A DNA stretch of 10,419 nucleotides from Candidatus Schekmanbacteria bacterium GWA2_38_11 (GCA_001790645.1 MGDB01000111.1:6660-17078), one strand, 5' to 3'; counted from the first letter of the stretch, positions 1 to 7,719 are shown. Notes: generated by a model not told the origin, from the letters alone. Numbers and translations are program-made.

Positions 1-128
1 TCATCGACTTCATTAACAGGAAAAGGAGTTATGATGGTAATATCTTCTTTTGAAACTCCAATTTTAATAATGCTGCGCAGCTTATCTAAAAACTCATCTT
101 TCTTACTGAATAAAAACTCCTGCTTCAT
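1..128 (-). CDS. actD: Alternative Complex III subunit ActD (DUF3341), N-terminal fragment
   Basis: Only the first 42 codons are in the window; the gene runs off the left edge. The fragment reads as a short soluble N-terminus, MKQEFLFSKKDEFLDKLRSI, ending in TPFPVNEVD. That ending matches the 'SPFPVHGxD' stretch near the N-terminus of DUF3341 proteins, the ActD family, whose full length is usually about 170-200 residues with two membrane helices. ActD is a membrane subunit of ACIII with no known cofactor. The ATG overlaps the actC stop codon (ATGA), and an AAGGAG ribosome site lies 8 bases upstream inside actC, so translation is probably coupled. Position directly after actC is the canonical actABCD order. 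The identity rests on context plus a short motif, because the membrane part cannot be seen. Confidence 0.85.
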   Translation of the reverse strand, partial: MKQEFLFSKKDEFLDKLRSIIKIGVSKEDITIITPFPVNEVD

Positions 129-1447
129 TCCAGCTTCTCCTTCAATTCGGTTATTGAAAGAACAGGGAAAAGTTTGACAAACAGCAAAAACATCATGAAA
201 AATAATCCAAACGACCCGAGAACAATTCCAATTGCAATGATACTCAGGTTAGGTATCCCCCAATTATAGGGATCAAAATCTCTCGCCAGTGAGGTAACAA
301 TAATGACAAACCTTTCAAACCACATCCCAATGATAACAAATATAGAAGTAACAAAAAGATACGGGAGATTTCTTCTTAGCTTGCGGATAAAAAGAGTGAG
401 AGGCAGGATAGAGTTACCAAAAATCATTATCCAGAACATTATTTTAAAGTCGCCAAGAACACGATACTTGTAAACTGTTTCCTCGAATATATTCCCGCTG
501 TAGAAAGCCAGACAGAACTCTACAATGTAAGAGTAGGTCACAATAAGTGATGTAAATAAAAGTATCTTTGCTATATTTTCAAAATCATCAACGGATATAT
601 ACTTTTCAAGAGACAGCATCCTGCGCATAGGAATAACAAGGAGTATAACCATTGCCGTTCCTGAAAAAATTGCCCCGGCAACAAAATATGGGGCAAATAT
701 TGTTGTATGCCAGCCGGGAACTATACTCATGGCAAAATCCCAGGAGACTACTGAGTGAACCGAAAGCACAAGAGGTGTGGCAAGTGAAGCAAGGAGAAGG
801 TAAAGTTGATTATAGTGCCTCCATTGGGACGGGGTGCCAAGCCATCCAAGCGATAGAACGCTGTAAATCCGTTTCTTAAATCCATCAGAACATCTGCGGA
901 CAATTGCAAGGTCAGGTATCATTCCCACATAGAAAAAAATAAGGCTGACGGTGAAATATGTCCCGACTGCAAATACATCCCAGATAAGCGGTGACCTGAA
1001 ATTTACCCATATTTGCCGCTGATTTGGATAAGGCATAAGCCAGTAAAAAAGCCAGATACGTCCCAGGTGAATTAGTGGAAACATACCTGCTACCATTAAT
1101 GAAAATACGGTCATAGCTTCAGCAGAACGGTTAAAGCTTTTTCTGAAACCTGCCCGGAGAAGATAGAGGATAGCAGAGATTAAAGTACCGGAATGGGCAA
1201 TACCTACCCAGAAAACAAAGCTTGTTATATACATATACCATCCCACAGGATGATTTTTACCTGATACAATAAGTCCTGTCTTTATCTGATACCCCCAGCA
1301 AGCCAGAAGAACTGTAGCAAGGGCAACAGTAAACCCGAGACATGCCAGGAAAAGGAGGCTCGGTTTCTTCATCGAGGTAAGGATATCTTTTTCAACCTGA
1401 TCTCTTTGTTCTCTAATCTCTATATGCCCGGGAGCTTCAGGACTCAT
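125..1447 (-). CDS. actC: Alternative Complex III subunit ActC, NrfD/PsrC-like quinol-binding membrane protein
   Basis: A 440-residue integral membrane protein of the NrfD (polysulfide reductase membrane subunit) superfamily. In ACIII, ActC holds the quinol oxidation site on the periplasmic side and passes electrons to the Fe-S domain of ActB. A hydrophilic tail of about 27 residues precedes the first helix, followed by a series of hydrophobic segments (about ten) to the C-terminus. Family-typical stretches are HSGTLIS (residues 85-91), MFPLIHLGR (122-130), RSPLIWD (151-157) and VLSVHSVVSWDFA with PGWHTTIFAPYF (227-254). The length and the tail distinguish it from the shorter PsrC/NrfD proteins of respiratory reductases. 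The ATG overlaps the end of actB by 11 bases and has a strong AAGGAG site 6 bases upstream. It contains no heme or Fe-S motifs, as expected. The following actD overlaps by 4 bases. Confidence 0.95.
   Translation of the reverse strand: MSPEAPGHIEIREQRDQVEKDILTSMKKPSLLFLACLGFTVALATVLLACWGYQIKTGLIVSGKNHPVGWYMYITSFVFWVGIAHSGTLISAILYLLRAGFRKSFNRSAEAMTVFSLMVAGMFPLIHLGRIWLFYWLMPYPNQRQIWVNFRSPLIWDVFAVGTYFTVSLIFFYVGMIPDLAIVRRCSDGFKKRIYSVLSLGWLGTPSQWRHYNQLYLLLASLATPLVLSVHSVVSWDFAMSIVPGWHTTIFAPYFVAGAIFSGTAMVILLVIPMRRMLSLEKYISVDDFENIAKILLFTSLIVTYSYIVEFCLAFYSGNIFEETVYKYRVLGDFKIMFWIMIFGNSILPLTLFIRKLRRNLPYLFVTSIFVIIGMWFERFVIIVTSLARDFDPYNWGIPNLSIIAIGIVLGSFGLFFMMFLLFVKLFPVLSITELKEKLE
137..142 (-). promoter_or_regulatory. 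Ribosome binding site of actD inside actC
   Basis: AAGGAG on the minus strand, 8 bases before the ATG at 128-126 and lying within the last codons of actC. It fixes the start of the partial actD gene and supports coupled translation with actC. Confidence 0.7.
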
Positions 1448-4265
1448 TTTTGTCTCCTTTTTTCCGCAAATAGTAAACAGAGGGTTCAGTACCTAAAGGT
1501 TCAAAGATGCGGTATACCCTCTCTGAATGAGCCAGCTTATAGACTTGAGATTTTTTGTCCAGAATATTACCGAACACTATTGCATTTGTAGGGCATGTCT
1601 GTGCACAGGCAGTTACTACCTCCTGGTCTCTTATTTTCCTCGACTCATCCTTTGCAGTATCATGAGCCTCTCTGATACGCTGCACACAAAAAGTGCATTT
1701 TTCCATAACTCCTTTGGTCCTAACAGAGATATCCGGGTTAAGCATCCTGTCAAGAGGCTCCGGCCACTGGCTGTCAAACCAGTTAAACCGTCTTACTTTA
1801 TAAGGACAGTTATTTGAACAATATCGTGTCCCTACACACCTGTTGTAAAGTTGTATGTTTAAACCCTCCGGGTTGTGATATGAAGCAAAAACAGGACAAA
1901 CAGGCTCACAGGGTGCATAGTCGCAATGCTGGCAAAGCATCAGGACAAAATTACATTTTCCGTGTCCATTAAAAAAAGGTTCTACCCTGAGCCATGACAT
2001 TTCAAGCCCCATCAGATGGTGCCTTTTCCCTACAACAGGAACATTGTTTTCAATATAGCATGCTGCCACACATGCGGAGCAGGCAATGCAGAGTTCAAGG
2101 TCAACAGCCATTGCCCAGCGGTAATCCTTATGTTTATGCTCCGGATACATATTATTCCACCCACGATCATATTCCCGCTTTTTATTAACAGGATTAGGAA
2201 CGATTCCCCTCCCCTTTTGAGACATGGAACCGGAAAGAACCGGAATTGAAACTGATGCTCCGGTCTTTATAATTTTTATTTTATCTAAATAGCAGACACC
2301 TTCTCCTGAGCGCTTATCAGCCTGAAAAACCTGTGTGCTCAGCATTTCAGGGTGAATAGCGAAAGTATCTTCCGGCAGTCCGGGCTGCACCTTTACTGGT
2401 AGCCTTGCTGACAAACCTGGCGCGGAGATCTCAACCTCATCACCATCACTCAGCATTAAAGATTTTGCTGTTTTTGGGGGAACAGAGACCCACTGTCCGT
2501 ATGAAATTGTTGTCAATGGGTCCGGGATCTCATTTAATAAGGGCAAAACCGAACTCCTCCCGTCAAAAGATCTGATAGAAGGAGTGACCACAAGAACCGG
2601 CTTTGCGATTCTATCCAGTGTCTTAATATTTTTTAAAAATGCAACTGCTGATTTATTATCCAGCCTGATCTCTTTTTTTGGTACAGACTCTTCATAATAT
2701 CCTTTCTTAAGAAATTCTTCTGTAAGAGTCTTCCCGTAATTCTCGTTCCATTTCTTAAAAAGATATTCTTGAAAATTCCTGAAAGGAAGATCTTTCAAAT
2801 CTCCTTTAAGAAGGTGCAAAAGGATATCACCTTCAGAAAGAGTTTTAAAAAGCGGCTCTAAAGCAGGCTGGATTAGCGTTTTAAGACCGCTTCGCGGATT
2901 GGCATCTCCCCATGACTCAAATGTATGAGAGAGTGGAAGAATTATATCACATTCTTTAATGGTCCCGGTTAACAAATCTGATAAGCCAATTCGAAGTTTT
3001 GCTTTTTTTATGTTTTCCTTAAAGAAATAAGAAACAGGTATGCTCTTAGAAGGGTCTGTCCTTGCAATAAAGATAACACCAATTTCATTATTACTCAGAC
3101 GGTTTGATAGCTTTTCCATCTGAACCATTGTCCCTACACCGGAATAATTTTCAGCCCGTGAAAAGTCTATTACAGAATCAGTCATTCCAGTAATCCATTG
3201 AATAAGTCCTGTCAATACTGCTGTTTCCAAGCCGTAGGAATGCCTTGTAGAAATACCGCCTGCTATTAACAGAGGCATCTTTGCTTTTTTAAACTGGTCT
3301 GCAATCTGATATAAGCTTGCAAGCTTAAGCCCGGTTTTACTTGAAACTTCTTCTTGCGAAAAATCAGGAATATACTTTACCACCTCTTCAGGCAATCTTT
3401 TTTTATAAAGCTTCATGTTCAACATATTTTTAAGCAGGAAATCCAGGAGGTAGACTTCAGTCCCCGGATTAATTGTAAATTTCTCGCAAGCTTGAAACCC
3501 TGTCAAAGAAACATGAGGCTCTATATGGAACCATTTAAAATCACTTTTTCTCTTTGCATGAGAAAGTCTAACTGCATTGGAAACAGGGCTTATGAAGGTC
3601 TCAAGAATATCTGCACCAATGGTGAGCAGGTAGTCTGCTTTATCAATCTGATAGAGAGGGATCTCTCGTTTGCTGAAGAGGATTCCATTTGCCTCTTTAA
3701 TTGCTGAATGAGAGTAGACTTCAAACTCCGCAGCTCTTTCAATTCCAGTCCTTTTGCAAAAATCATCAATTAGGTCCGAAAGGGAGCCAGTCGTTCTGCC
3801 AGAAAGGTAAATATTTTTATAACCTCCGTTATTGGATTCCCTTAGAGCATCTAAAATTTGAGAATAAGCATTTGACCAATCTATATCTATAAAATTACCT
3901 TTTGAATCGCGAAGTTTTGGTTTTTTAATTCTATCCGGATGATACAGACGGGTTAGAGAAGCCTGTCCTCTGATACATAGAGTCCCATCATTAACAGGAT
4001 GCCCGGGAATACCCTCAAGCTTGACCGGATACCTTCCCCTCATATTATTATAAACTTTCTCACGGTCCTTTACTGAGACACCACAACAGGCCGGACATTC
4101 TGTGCAGGTTGTGTTATAATAAATTGACTGCCCGGGTATGATCTCTTCCTCCGGAGGAAGCAGATAGGGTATCAGCTTCTCACTCTGTTTTTCTAAGTCA
4201 CAGGAAGTCATCAATGTTGAACTTGATGCAACCCCCATTATTTTAAGAAAATCCCGTCTATGCAT
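1437..4265 (-). CDS. actB: Alternative Complex III subunit ActB, molybdopterin-oxidoreductase-like domain fused to Fe-S domain
   Basis: A 942-residue periplasmic protein that carries electrons from ActC to ActA. The N-terminus has a twin-arginine signal (MHRRDFLKIMG) and a cysteine at residue 22 in MTSC, a plausible lipobox. Residues of about 45-690 resemble the catalytic subunit of the complex iron-sulfur molybdoenzyme family, including C54-x2-C57-x3-C61 and C97, followed by a beta-barrel-like end. Residues of about 714-935 form the four-cluster Fe-S domain: C726/C729/C732/C736, C778/C781/C786/C790, C810/C816/C820, and C857/C860/C887/C891. The third group has Thr at 813 where a [4Fe-4S] site would have Cys, giving the three [4Fe-4S] plus one [3Fe-4S] pattern known for ACIII. 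In ACIII structures the large domain carries no molybdopterin. The fusion of the two domains and the flanking actA/actC separate it from formate dehydrogenase or polysulfide reductase. The ATG has GAGGAG 8 bases upstream. Confidence 0.96.
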   Translation of the reverse strand: MHRRDFLKIMGVASSSTLMTSCDLEKQSEKLIPYLLPPEEEIIPGQSIYYNTTCTECPACCGVSVKDREKVYNNMRGRYPVKLEGIPGHPVNDGTLCIRGQASLTRLYHPDRIKKPKLRDSKGNFIDIDWSNAYSQILDALRESNNGGYKNIYLSGRTTGSLSDLIDDFCKRTGIERAAEFEVYSHSAIKEANGILFSKREIPLYQIDKADYLLTIGADILETFISPVSNAVRLSHAKRKSDFKWFHIEPHVSLTGFQACEKFTINPGTEVYLLDFLLKNMLNMKLYKKRLPEEVVKYIPDFSQEEVSSKTGLKLASLYQIADQFKKAKMPLLIAGGISTRHSYGLETAVLTGLIQWITGMTDSVIDFSRAENYSGVGTMVQMEKLSNRLSNNEIGVIFIARTDPSKSIPVSYFFKENIKKAKLRIGLSDLLTGTIKECDIILPLSHTFESWGDANPRSGLKTLIQPALEPLFKTLSEGDILLHLLKGDLKDLPFRNFQEYLFKKWNENYGKTLTEEFLKKGYYEESVPKKEIRLDNKSAVAFLKNIKTLDRIAKPVLVVTPSIRSFDGRSSVLPLLNEIPDPLTTISYGQWVSVPPKTAKSLMLSDGDEVEISAPGLSARLPVKVQPGLPEDTFAIHPEMLSTQVFQADKRSGEGVCYLDKIKIIKTGASVSIPVLSGSMSQKGRGIVPNPVNKKREYDRGWNNMYPEHKHKDYRWAMAVDLELCIACSACVAACYIENNVPVVGKRHHLMGLEMSWLRVEPFFNGHGKCNFVLMLCQHCDYAPCEPVCPVFASYHNPEGLNIQLYNRCVGTRYCSNNCPYKVRRFNWFDSQWPEPLDRMLNPDISVRTKGVMEKCTFCVQRIREAHDTAKDESRKIRDQEVVTACAQTCPTNAIVFGNILDKKSQVYKLAHSERVYRIFEPLGTEPSVYYLRKKGDKNES

Positions 4266-4284
4266 TTAAATCTCTCCTCAAGTT

Positions 4285-4797
4285 TTATTTATGACAGGTC
4301 AAACAATCAGTTGGAGCAGACCGAGATTTATGACACGTTATACACCAGCCCATTTTTAAAGACCTTACTTTCCGTATTGTAGCCATAGCTTTCACATCTC
4401 CATGGCACTCAGAACAATCTATACCCATTTTAAGATGTCTTTTGTGAGAAAAATAGACAAAATCTGGCAGAGAATGGATACGGACCCAGGGAATTGGTTT
4501 CCTGTTTTGCCAGTATTTAAGAATTTTTTTTATCTCTGGTTTATCAGTAGCAATTGCACGGTGGCAGTCCATGCATTTACTTACTGATGGAATACCAGCA
4601 CTGATAGATTTTGTGGCATACATGTGGCATAAGTCACAGGGCAGGGTCATTTTTAAAACATGGATCTGATGGCTAAAAGCTATGGGCTGGGACTGGGGTT
4701 TCTCATACAGATACCAATAAGTTTCTAAACCGATCAATAAAAGAAAGAGCAACCCAAAATACCCCAGAAGAATTATTGGGATGATATGTTTTTTCAC
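4285..4797 (-). CDS. actA: Alternative Complex III subunit ActA, membrane-anchored pentaheme cytochrome c
   Basis: A 170-residue multiheme c-type cytochrome. The N-terminus has one hydrophobic segment (residues about 5-27) with no obvious cleavage site, so it is probably a membrane anchor with the heme domain in the periplasm. Five CxxCH heme sites are visible: CDLCH 54-58, CMDCH 75-79, CSECH 128-132, CITCH 152-156 and CLTCH 165-169. Spare histidines in FSHQIH (41-46) and FSHKRH (116-121) are likely distal heme ligands, as in the cytochrome c7/c3 fold. Five hemes and a position directly before actB match ActA, which takes electrons from ActB and delivers them to a cytochrome c or the oxidase. 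The start is GTG, preceded only by a weak purine-rich stretch. No in-frame ATG gives the anchor. The gap to actB is 19 bases. Confidence 0.94.
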   Translation of the reverse strand: MKKHIIPIILLGYFGLLFLLLIGLETYWYLYEKPQSQPIAFSHQIHVLKMTLPCDLCHMYATKSISAGIPSVSKCMDCHRAIATDKPEIKKILKYWQNRKPIPWVRIHSLPDFVYFSHKRHLKMGIDCSECHGDVKAMATIRKVRSLKMGWCITCHKSRSAPTDCLTCHK

Positions 4798-4860
4798 TGT
4801 CTTTCTCTTAGTTTAAGTTCCATTTATTAAACAATGTTTCCTAAATGCTTCCTCTTTGCC
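4798..4860 (-). other. Intergenic gap before actA with a possible hairpin
   Basis: 63 bases between the membrane-bound cytochrome gene and actA. Bases 4821-4847 can fold symmetrically on the minus strand: CATTTA, GG, AAAC, loop ATT, GTTT, AA, TAAATG. That is a 6-bp and a 4-bp stem separated by a tandem G/A internal loop. The stems are AT-rich and there is no following T-tract on the transcribed strand, so it is not a convincing terminator. It could be a weak mRNA structure or chance in AT-rich DNA. Confidence 0.3.
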
Positions 4861-6180
4861 TTATTTGGAAATATCCTGTTTTTGAGACTCAGTTTGTAAT
4901 CTTTGCAGAAGATATGCTGCCACTGAGGCTATTTCATCTTCTTTCAGTCCAAGCTTTGGCATTGAAGGATAGCCAGGGTTCTTCTTTGACGGATTCCGTA
5001 CAAAAGTCTTCAATTCATCTTCTTTGTTCTGATATTTGGGCAGGACCATTTTAAACGGTGGTCCAACAGCCCTTCGGTCAAAGCTATGGCATGCAGAACA
5101 TATACTGTTAAAAACCATTTCTCCTTTTTTAACATTAACCTGAGCTTCTTCTGCAGCGCCTGTCAGTTCTCTTATCTTTAATTCACTGCTTGGCTCTTCC
5201 GCTCTGACAGCCATAAGCACTATATGCTCTTTTATTGTGTTATAAAAGGTAGTTTGATCGTTTAAAGCTGTTATTAGAAATGTCAATAAAAACAAGGAAA
5301 AGATATGAACCCCTAACTTTTTCTCAGGATTTTTAAGCATTGCACAAAGCATATAGGAAATGACCAGAGATAAAAAAAGGGCAATAGCAGAAAAACCAAA
5401 GACCTCCTGCGATATAGCTATTTCAGGTAAAGTAGCTAAATTCCAGAGACACAGGACAGGCTGTAACAATGTAAAAATAAGTGCCAGAATAAGGCCAAAG
5501 TTTTTAATAAACCCGCTGTATTCGCTATCATGGTCAATTTTCCTTTCAGACCAGTGAAAGAAGAAAAAAAGTATACCCCCACCCGTTATTGCCAGAGAAG
5601 AGACAATAAAATACAAGTACTTTGAAACAGCGTTCCAGTAAGAAATTAACTCAACAGGATTTTTTACAAATCTCCATTCCCCGGGATCAAGAAGAAGGCT
5701 AAAGCTGATAGAGAAAATAAAATATGCTGCAAGGAAAAAAATAATACCTAAAATACCTGAGAAAATATGAACGCCGAAAACAGCCTCCCTGAGATGAAAT
5801 GTATATTTGTAAAAATATAAAGATGTAAAACCTAACAAAAGCAGGATTAGGGAATAAATCAGAAAATTTACAGCAGATACATTTACTGTGTAAAGTATTT
5901 GAGTGTAAATAAGTGTTACAACCAGCATAGGGACTACTCCCAAAATAAACCCTACACTTCTGTTAACAGCTACAGTATCTATTAAGTCATTTGCAAAGTT
6001 TAGATAAATCCGGTTCTGTTTTTTTTTATCTAATATATTGAAAACGACTGAAAAAAATGTTCCTCCTATCAGCATACTTACAAAGGGAAGATGGATCATA
6101 AGCATCAGGATCAGAATATATTTTAATATCAAAAAATGCTCCGGTGAAGGAGGCAAAATATATTTATCAACAATCAGCAT
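4861..6180 (-). CDS. Unrecognised polytopic membrane protein with C-terminal monoheme cytochrome c domain
   Basis: From the ATG at 6180 the protein is 439 residues. About eight hydrophobic segments can be seen, roughly at residues 18-48, 76-98, 104-125, 135-163, 188-210, 225-249, 258-282 and 289-308. A linker leads to a class I cytochrome c domain with CSACH at 361-365, GPPF shortly after, and SMPKLGL with Met407 as the likely sixth heme ligand. That domain should face the periplasm. Histidines at 30, 138, 209 and 292 lie in or at the ends of helices. I do not recognise the membrane domain; the layout recalls PuuD-type urate oxidases (8 helices plus cytochrome c) and, loosely, CydA, but I see no firm motif for either. 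Location between ctaB and actA suggests an electron carrier between ACIII and the oxidase. A TTG at 6231 would add 17 residues and overlap ctaB; neither start has a clear ribosome site. The ATG leaves a 16-base gap after ctaB. Confidence 0.8.
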   Translation of the reverse strand: MLIVDKYILPPSPEHFLILKYILILMLMIHLPFVSMLIGGTFFSVVFNILDKKKQNRIYLNFANDLIDTVAVNRSVGFILGVVPMLVVTLIYTQILYTVNVSAVNFLIYSLILLLLGFTSLYFYKYTFHLREAVFGVHIFSGILGIIFFLAAYFIFSISFSLLLDPGEWRFVKNPVELISYWNAVSKYLYFIVSSLAITGGGILFFFFHWSERKIDHDSEYSGFIKNFGLILALIFTLLQPVLCLWNLATLPEIAISQEVFGFSAIALFLSLVISYMLCAMLKNPEKKLGVHIFSLFLLTFLITALNDQTTFYNTIKEHIVLMAVRAEEPSSELKIRELTGAAEEAQVNVKKGEMVFNSICSACHSFDRRAVGPPFKMVLPKYQNKEDELKTFVRNPSKKNPGYPSMPKLGLKEDEIASVAAYLLQRLQTESQKQDISK

Positions 6181-6196
6181 ATGTTTTAATAATTTT

Positions 6197-7066
6197 TTAG
6201 TAATAACCTGGGTTAAACAATTTCTCCGCAAACAATAGTGTTATTACCAAAAGGGCATAGATATTAATTTCTATGAAAGTAAATCTGAAAGAAAATTCAT
6301 TATACCGGGATTTTAAAAGCTTTGTTGCACTCCAGGCAAGCCATAATGCCAAACCAATCAGACAAATATTCACTGGAAAAGAGTTTACAACCCCATAAAG
6401 TGGTATTAGCAGGGTGGAAACAGCAGTTGCTAAAATCCAGATAAATATGATTCTTGTAAGTTGTTCGGTTGTAAATGTTCTTGTTAATGAGGGAAGCCCT
6501 GCCTTTTCATAATCCTTCCCATAAGTTATAAGAAGAAGCCAGAAATGAGGAACCTGCCAGATGAAAAAGAAAAAGGCAATCACCAATATCTGCGGTTCAA
6601 ATACAGAACCACTCCCTGCTACCCATCCCACAGCGGGCGCTATTGCACCGATTAAAGAACCTGGTATTACTGCAAAGGCATTTATTTTTTTAAAATAAGT
6701 ATAAAAACCATTATACCATAAAACAGCAAAAAGACTTAAAGCCAGCGCAATTAAATTGGTTCCAAAAAATAAAACAAGAAAACCTGAAAGCAGGAATAAT
6801 AATGAAATGAATAGTGCATTAAAAGGTTTGATCTTTCCTGAAGGAATTGGCCTCAGTTTGGTTCTTTCCATTAAGGCGTCTGTTTTCCATTCCTGGTACT
6901 GATTTAGCGCAGAAGAACCAGAAACAAGCAAGAAAATCCCAAAAACAGGAACCAGTATTCTGGCTGATAATTCATCAGCAGCAAGAATAAAACCTGTAGC
7001 AGTAGATAGGGTTATAAGCAAAACTATCCTGAATTTAGTTAGTTCGAAAAGAATTTTAAACCCCAT
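6197..7066 (-). CDS. ctaB: Protoheme IX farnesyltransferase (heme O synthase)
   Basis: A 289-residue membrane enzyme of the UbiA prenyltransferase family. It attaches a farnesyl group to protoheme to make heme O, the precursor of heme A for the neighbouring oxidase. The prenyl-diphosphate/Mg motif is seen as N55-x3-E59-x3-D63 in ALNQYQEWKTDALMERT, followed by LRPIPSG. Other family marks are WYNGFYTYFKKINAFAVIPG (117-136), the second loop GAIAPAVGW, WQVPHFW (170-176) and KDYEKAGLPSL (184-194). About nine membrane helices are expected. The open frame extends upstream to 7192 but that would overlap ctaC by 100 bases and add a cysteine-rich, non-hydrophobic extension. The ATG at 7066 gives the usual family length and begins right before the conserved LTKFRIVLL, with a 26-base gap after ctaC. 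AAGGG touches the ATG, so the ribosome site is weak. Heme A synthase (ctaA) is not in this window. Confidence 0.95.
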   Translation of the reverse strand: MGFKILFELTKFRIVLLITLSTATGFILAADELSARILVPVFGIFLLVSGSSALNQYQEWKTDALMERTKLRPIPSGKIKPFNALFISLLFLLSGFLVLFFGTNLIALALSLFAVLWYNGFYTYFKKINAFAVIPGSLIGAIAPAVGWVAGSGSVFEPQILVIAFFFFIWQVPHFWLLLITYGKDYEKAGLPSLTRTFTTEQLTRIIFIWILATAVSTLLIPLYGVVNSFPVNICLIGLALWLAWSATKLLKSRYNEFSFRFTFIEINIYALLVITLLFAEKLFNPGYY

Positions 7067-7092
7067 CCCTTGAATTTTTCTTTGACGAGTTA

Positions 7093-7710
7093 CTATTTCA
7101 TCTTCTTTTCTTCTCTCCCATACCACGTTTTGAACTCCTCCTCCGGCATTACAACAACCTTGGTTAACATGGAATAATGTTTTTGACCGCAATATTCAGC
7201 ACAAAATACATCATAGGAGCCAAATTTAAGAGGTTTAAACCACAGATAATTTCCTTTACCTGGAACAACATCCTCTTTTACCCTGAATGCGGGTATAAAA
7301 AAACTGTGTATCACATCCCGTGATGAAAGCTCAAGCTTTACGGGTTTCCCCGCAGGAAGATTTAAGATACCACTCTGTTTCCCATTTGCATATTCAAAAA
7401 GCCAGGACCACATGTACCCATTTACTTTCACAACCATTGCGTCTTTAGGAACAGTCCTCATTTCCTTAAAACCTATCCAGCCATAGTAAAACATGGCAAG
7501 AACTATAAGTGTAGGCACCACTATCCAGATAATTTCAAGTAAAGTATTACCCTCAATATTTACTGGTATAGTGTTCCTGCTTTTATTGTATTTTATTACA
7601 AAATAGACCATTAAAGAAGTAACCAGTACCAAAAGCAATACGGTTATTCCGCAGACAAATAAAAATACATTACTTACAATATGGGCTGAATTTGAAACGT
7701 CAGGAAACAT
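7093..7710 (-). CDS. ctaC: Cytochrome c oxidase subunit II (CuA subunit)
   Basis: 205 residues from the ATG at 7710. Subunit II accepts electrons from cytochrome c at its binuclear CuA centre and passes them to heme a of subunit I. Two N-terminal membrane helices (about 11-36 and 58-80) form the hairpin; the second begins with LLEIIW, whose Glu corresponds to the K-channel entry residue. The aromatic patch GYMWSWLFEY (99-108) is the usual electron entry site. All CuA ligands are present: H135 in VIHSFFIPAF, then C170, E172 (backbone ligand), C174, H178 and M181 in CAEYCGQKHYSM. The protein stops soon after the cupredoxin domain, so there is no fused cytochrome c and the enzyme is aa3-like rather than caa3 at this subunit. 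A TTG at 7734 would overlap ctaF by 20 bases; the ATG with GGTGA 4 bases before it is preferred. Confidence 0.96.
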   Translation of the reverse strand: MFPDVSNSAHIVSNVFLFVCGITVLLLVLVTSLMVYFVIKYNKSRNTIPVNIEGNTLLEIIWIVVPTLIVLAMFYYGWIGFKEMRTVPKDAMVVKVNGYMWSWLFEYANGKQSGILNLPAGKPVKLELSSRDVIHSFFIPAFRVKEDVVPGKGNYLWFKPLKFGSYDVFCAEYCGQKHYSMLTKVVVMPEEEFKTWYGREEKKMK

Positions 7711-7714
7711 AGAT

Positions 7715-7719
7715 TCACC
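7715..7719 (-). promoter_or_regulatory. Ribosome binding site of ctaC overlapping the ctaF stop
   Basis: GGTGA on the minus strand, 4 bases before the ATG at 7710-7708, with its TGA being the ctaF stop codon. It favours the ATG over the upstream TTG as the ctaC start and suggests coupling of ctaF and ctaC translation. Confidence 0.5.

Noticed and set aside
3354..3707. 117-codon open frame on the plus strand inside actB
   Set aside because: It is antisense to a strongly recognised gene, shows no motif, and is a shadow frame.
1437..4265. ActB as a formate dehydrogenase, nitrate reductase or polysulfide reductase catalytic subunit
   Set aside because: The fused Fe-S domain with a three-Cys site, the neighbouring pentaheme ActA, ActC and DUF3341 gene all fit ACIII.
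6181..6231. Upstream TTG start for the membrane cytochrome gene
   Set aside because: It overlaps ctaB and adds a short basic stretch of no clear use. Not fully excluded, since the ATG also lacks a clear ribosome site.
7067..7192. N-terminal extension of CtaB by 42 residues
   Set aside because: It overlaps ctaC by 100 bases, is not hydrophobic, and lies outside the usual CtaB length; the region codes for the conserved CuA C-terminus of ctaC in the other frame.
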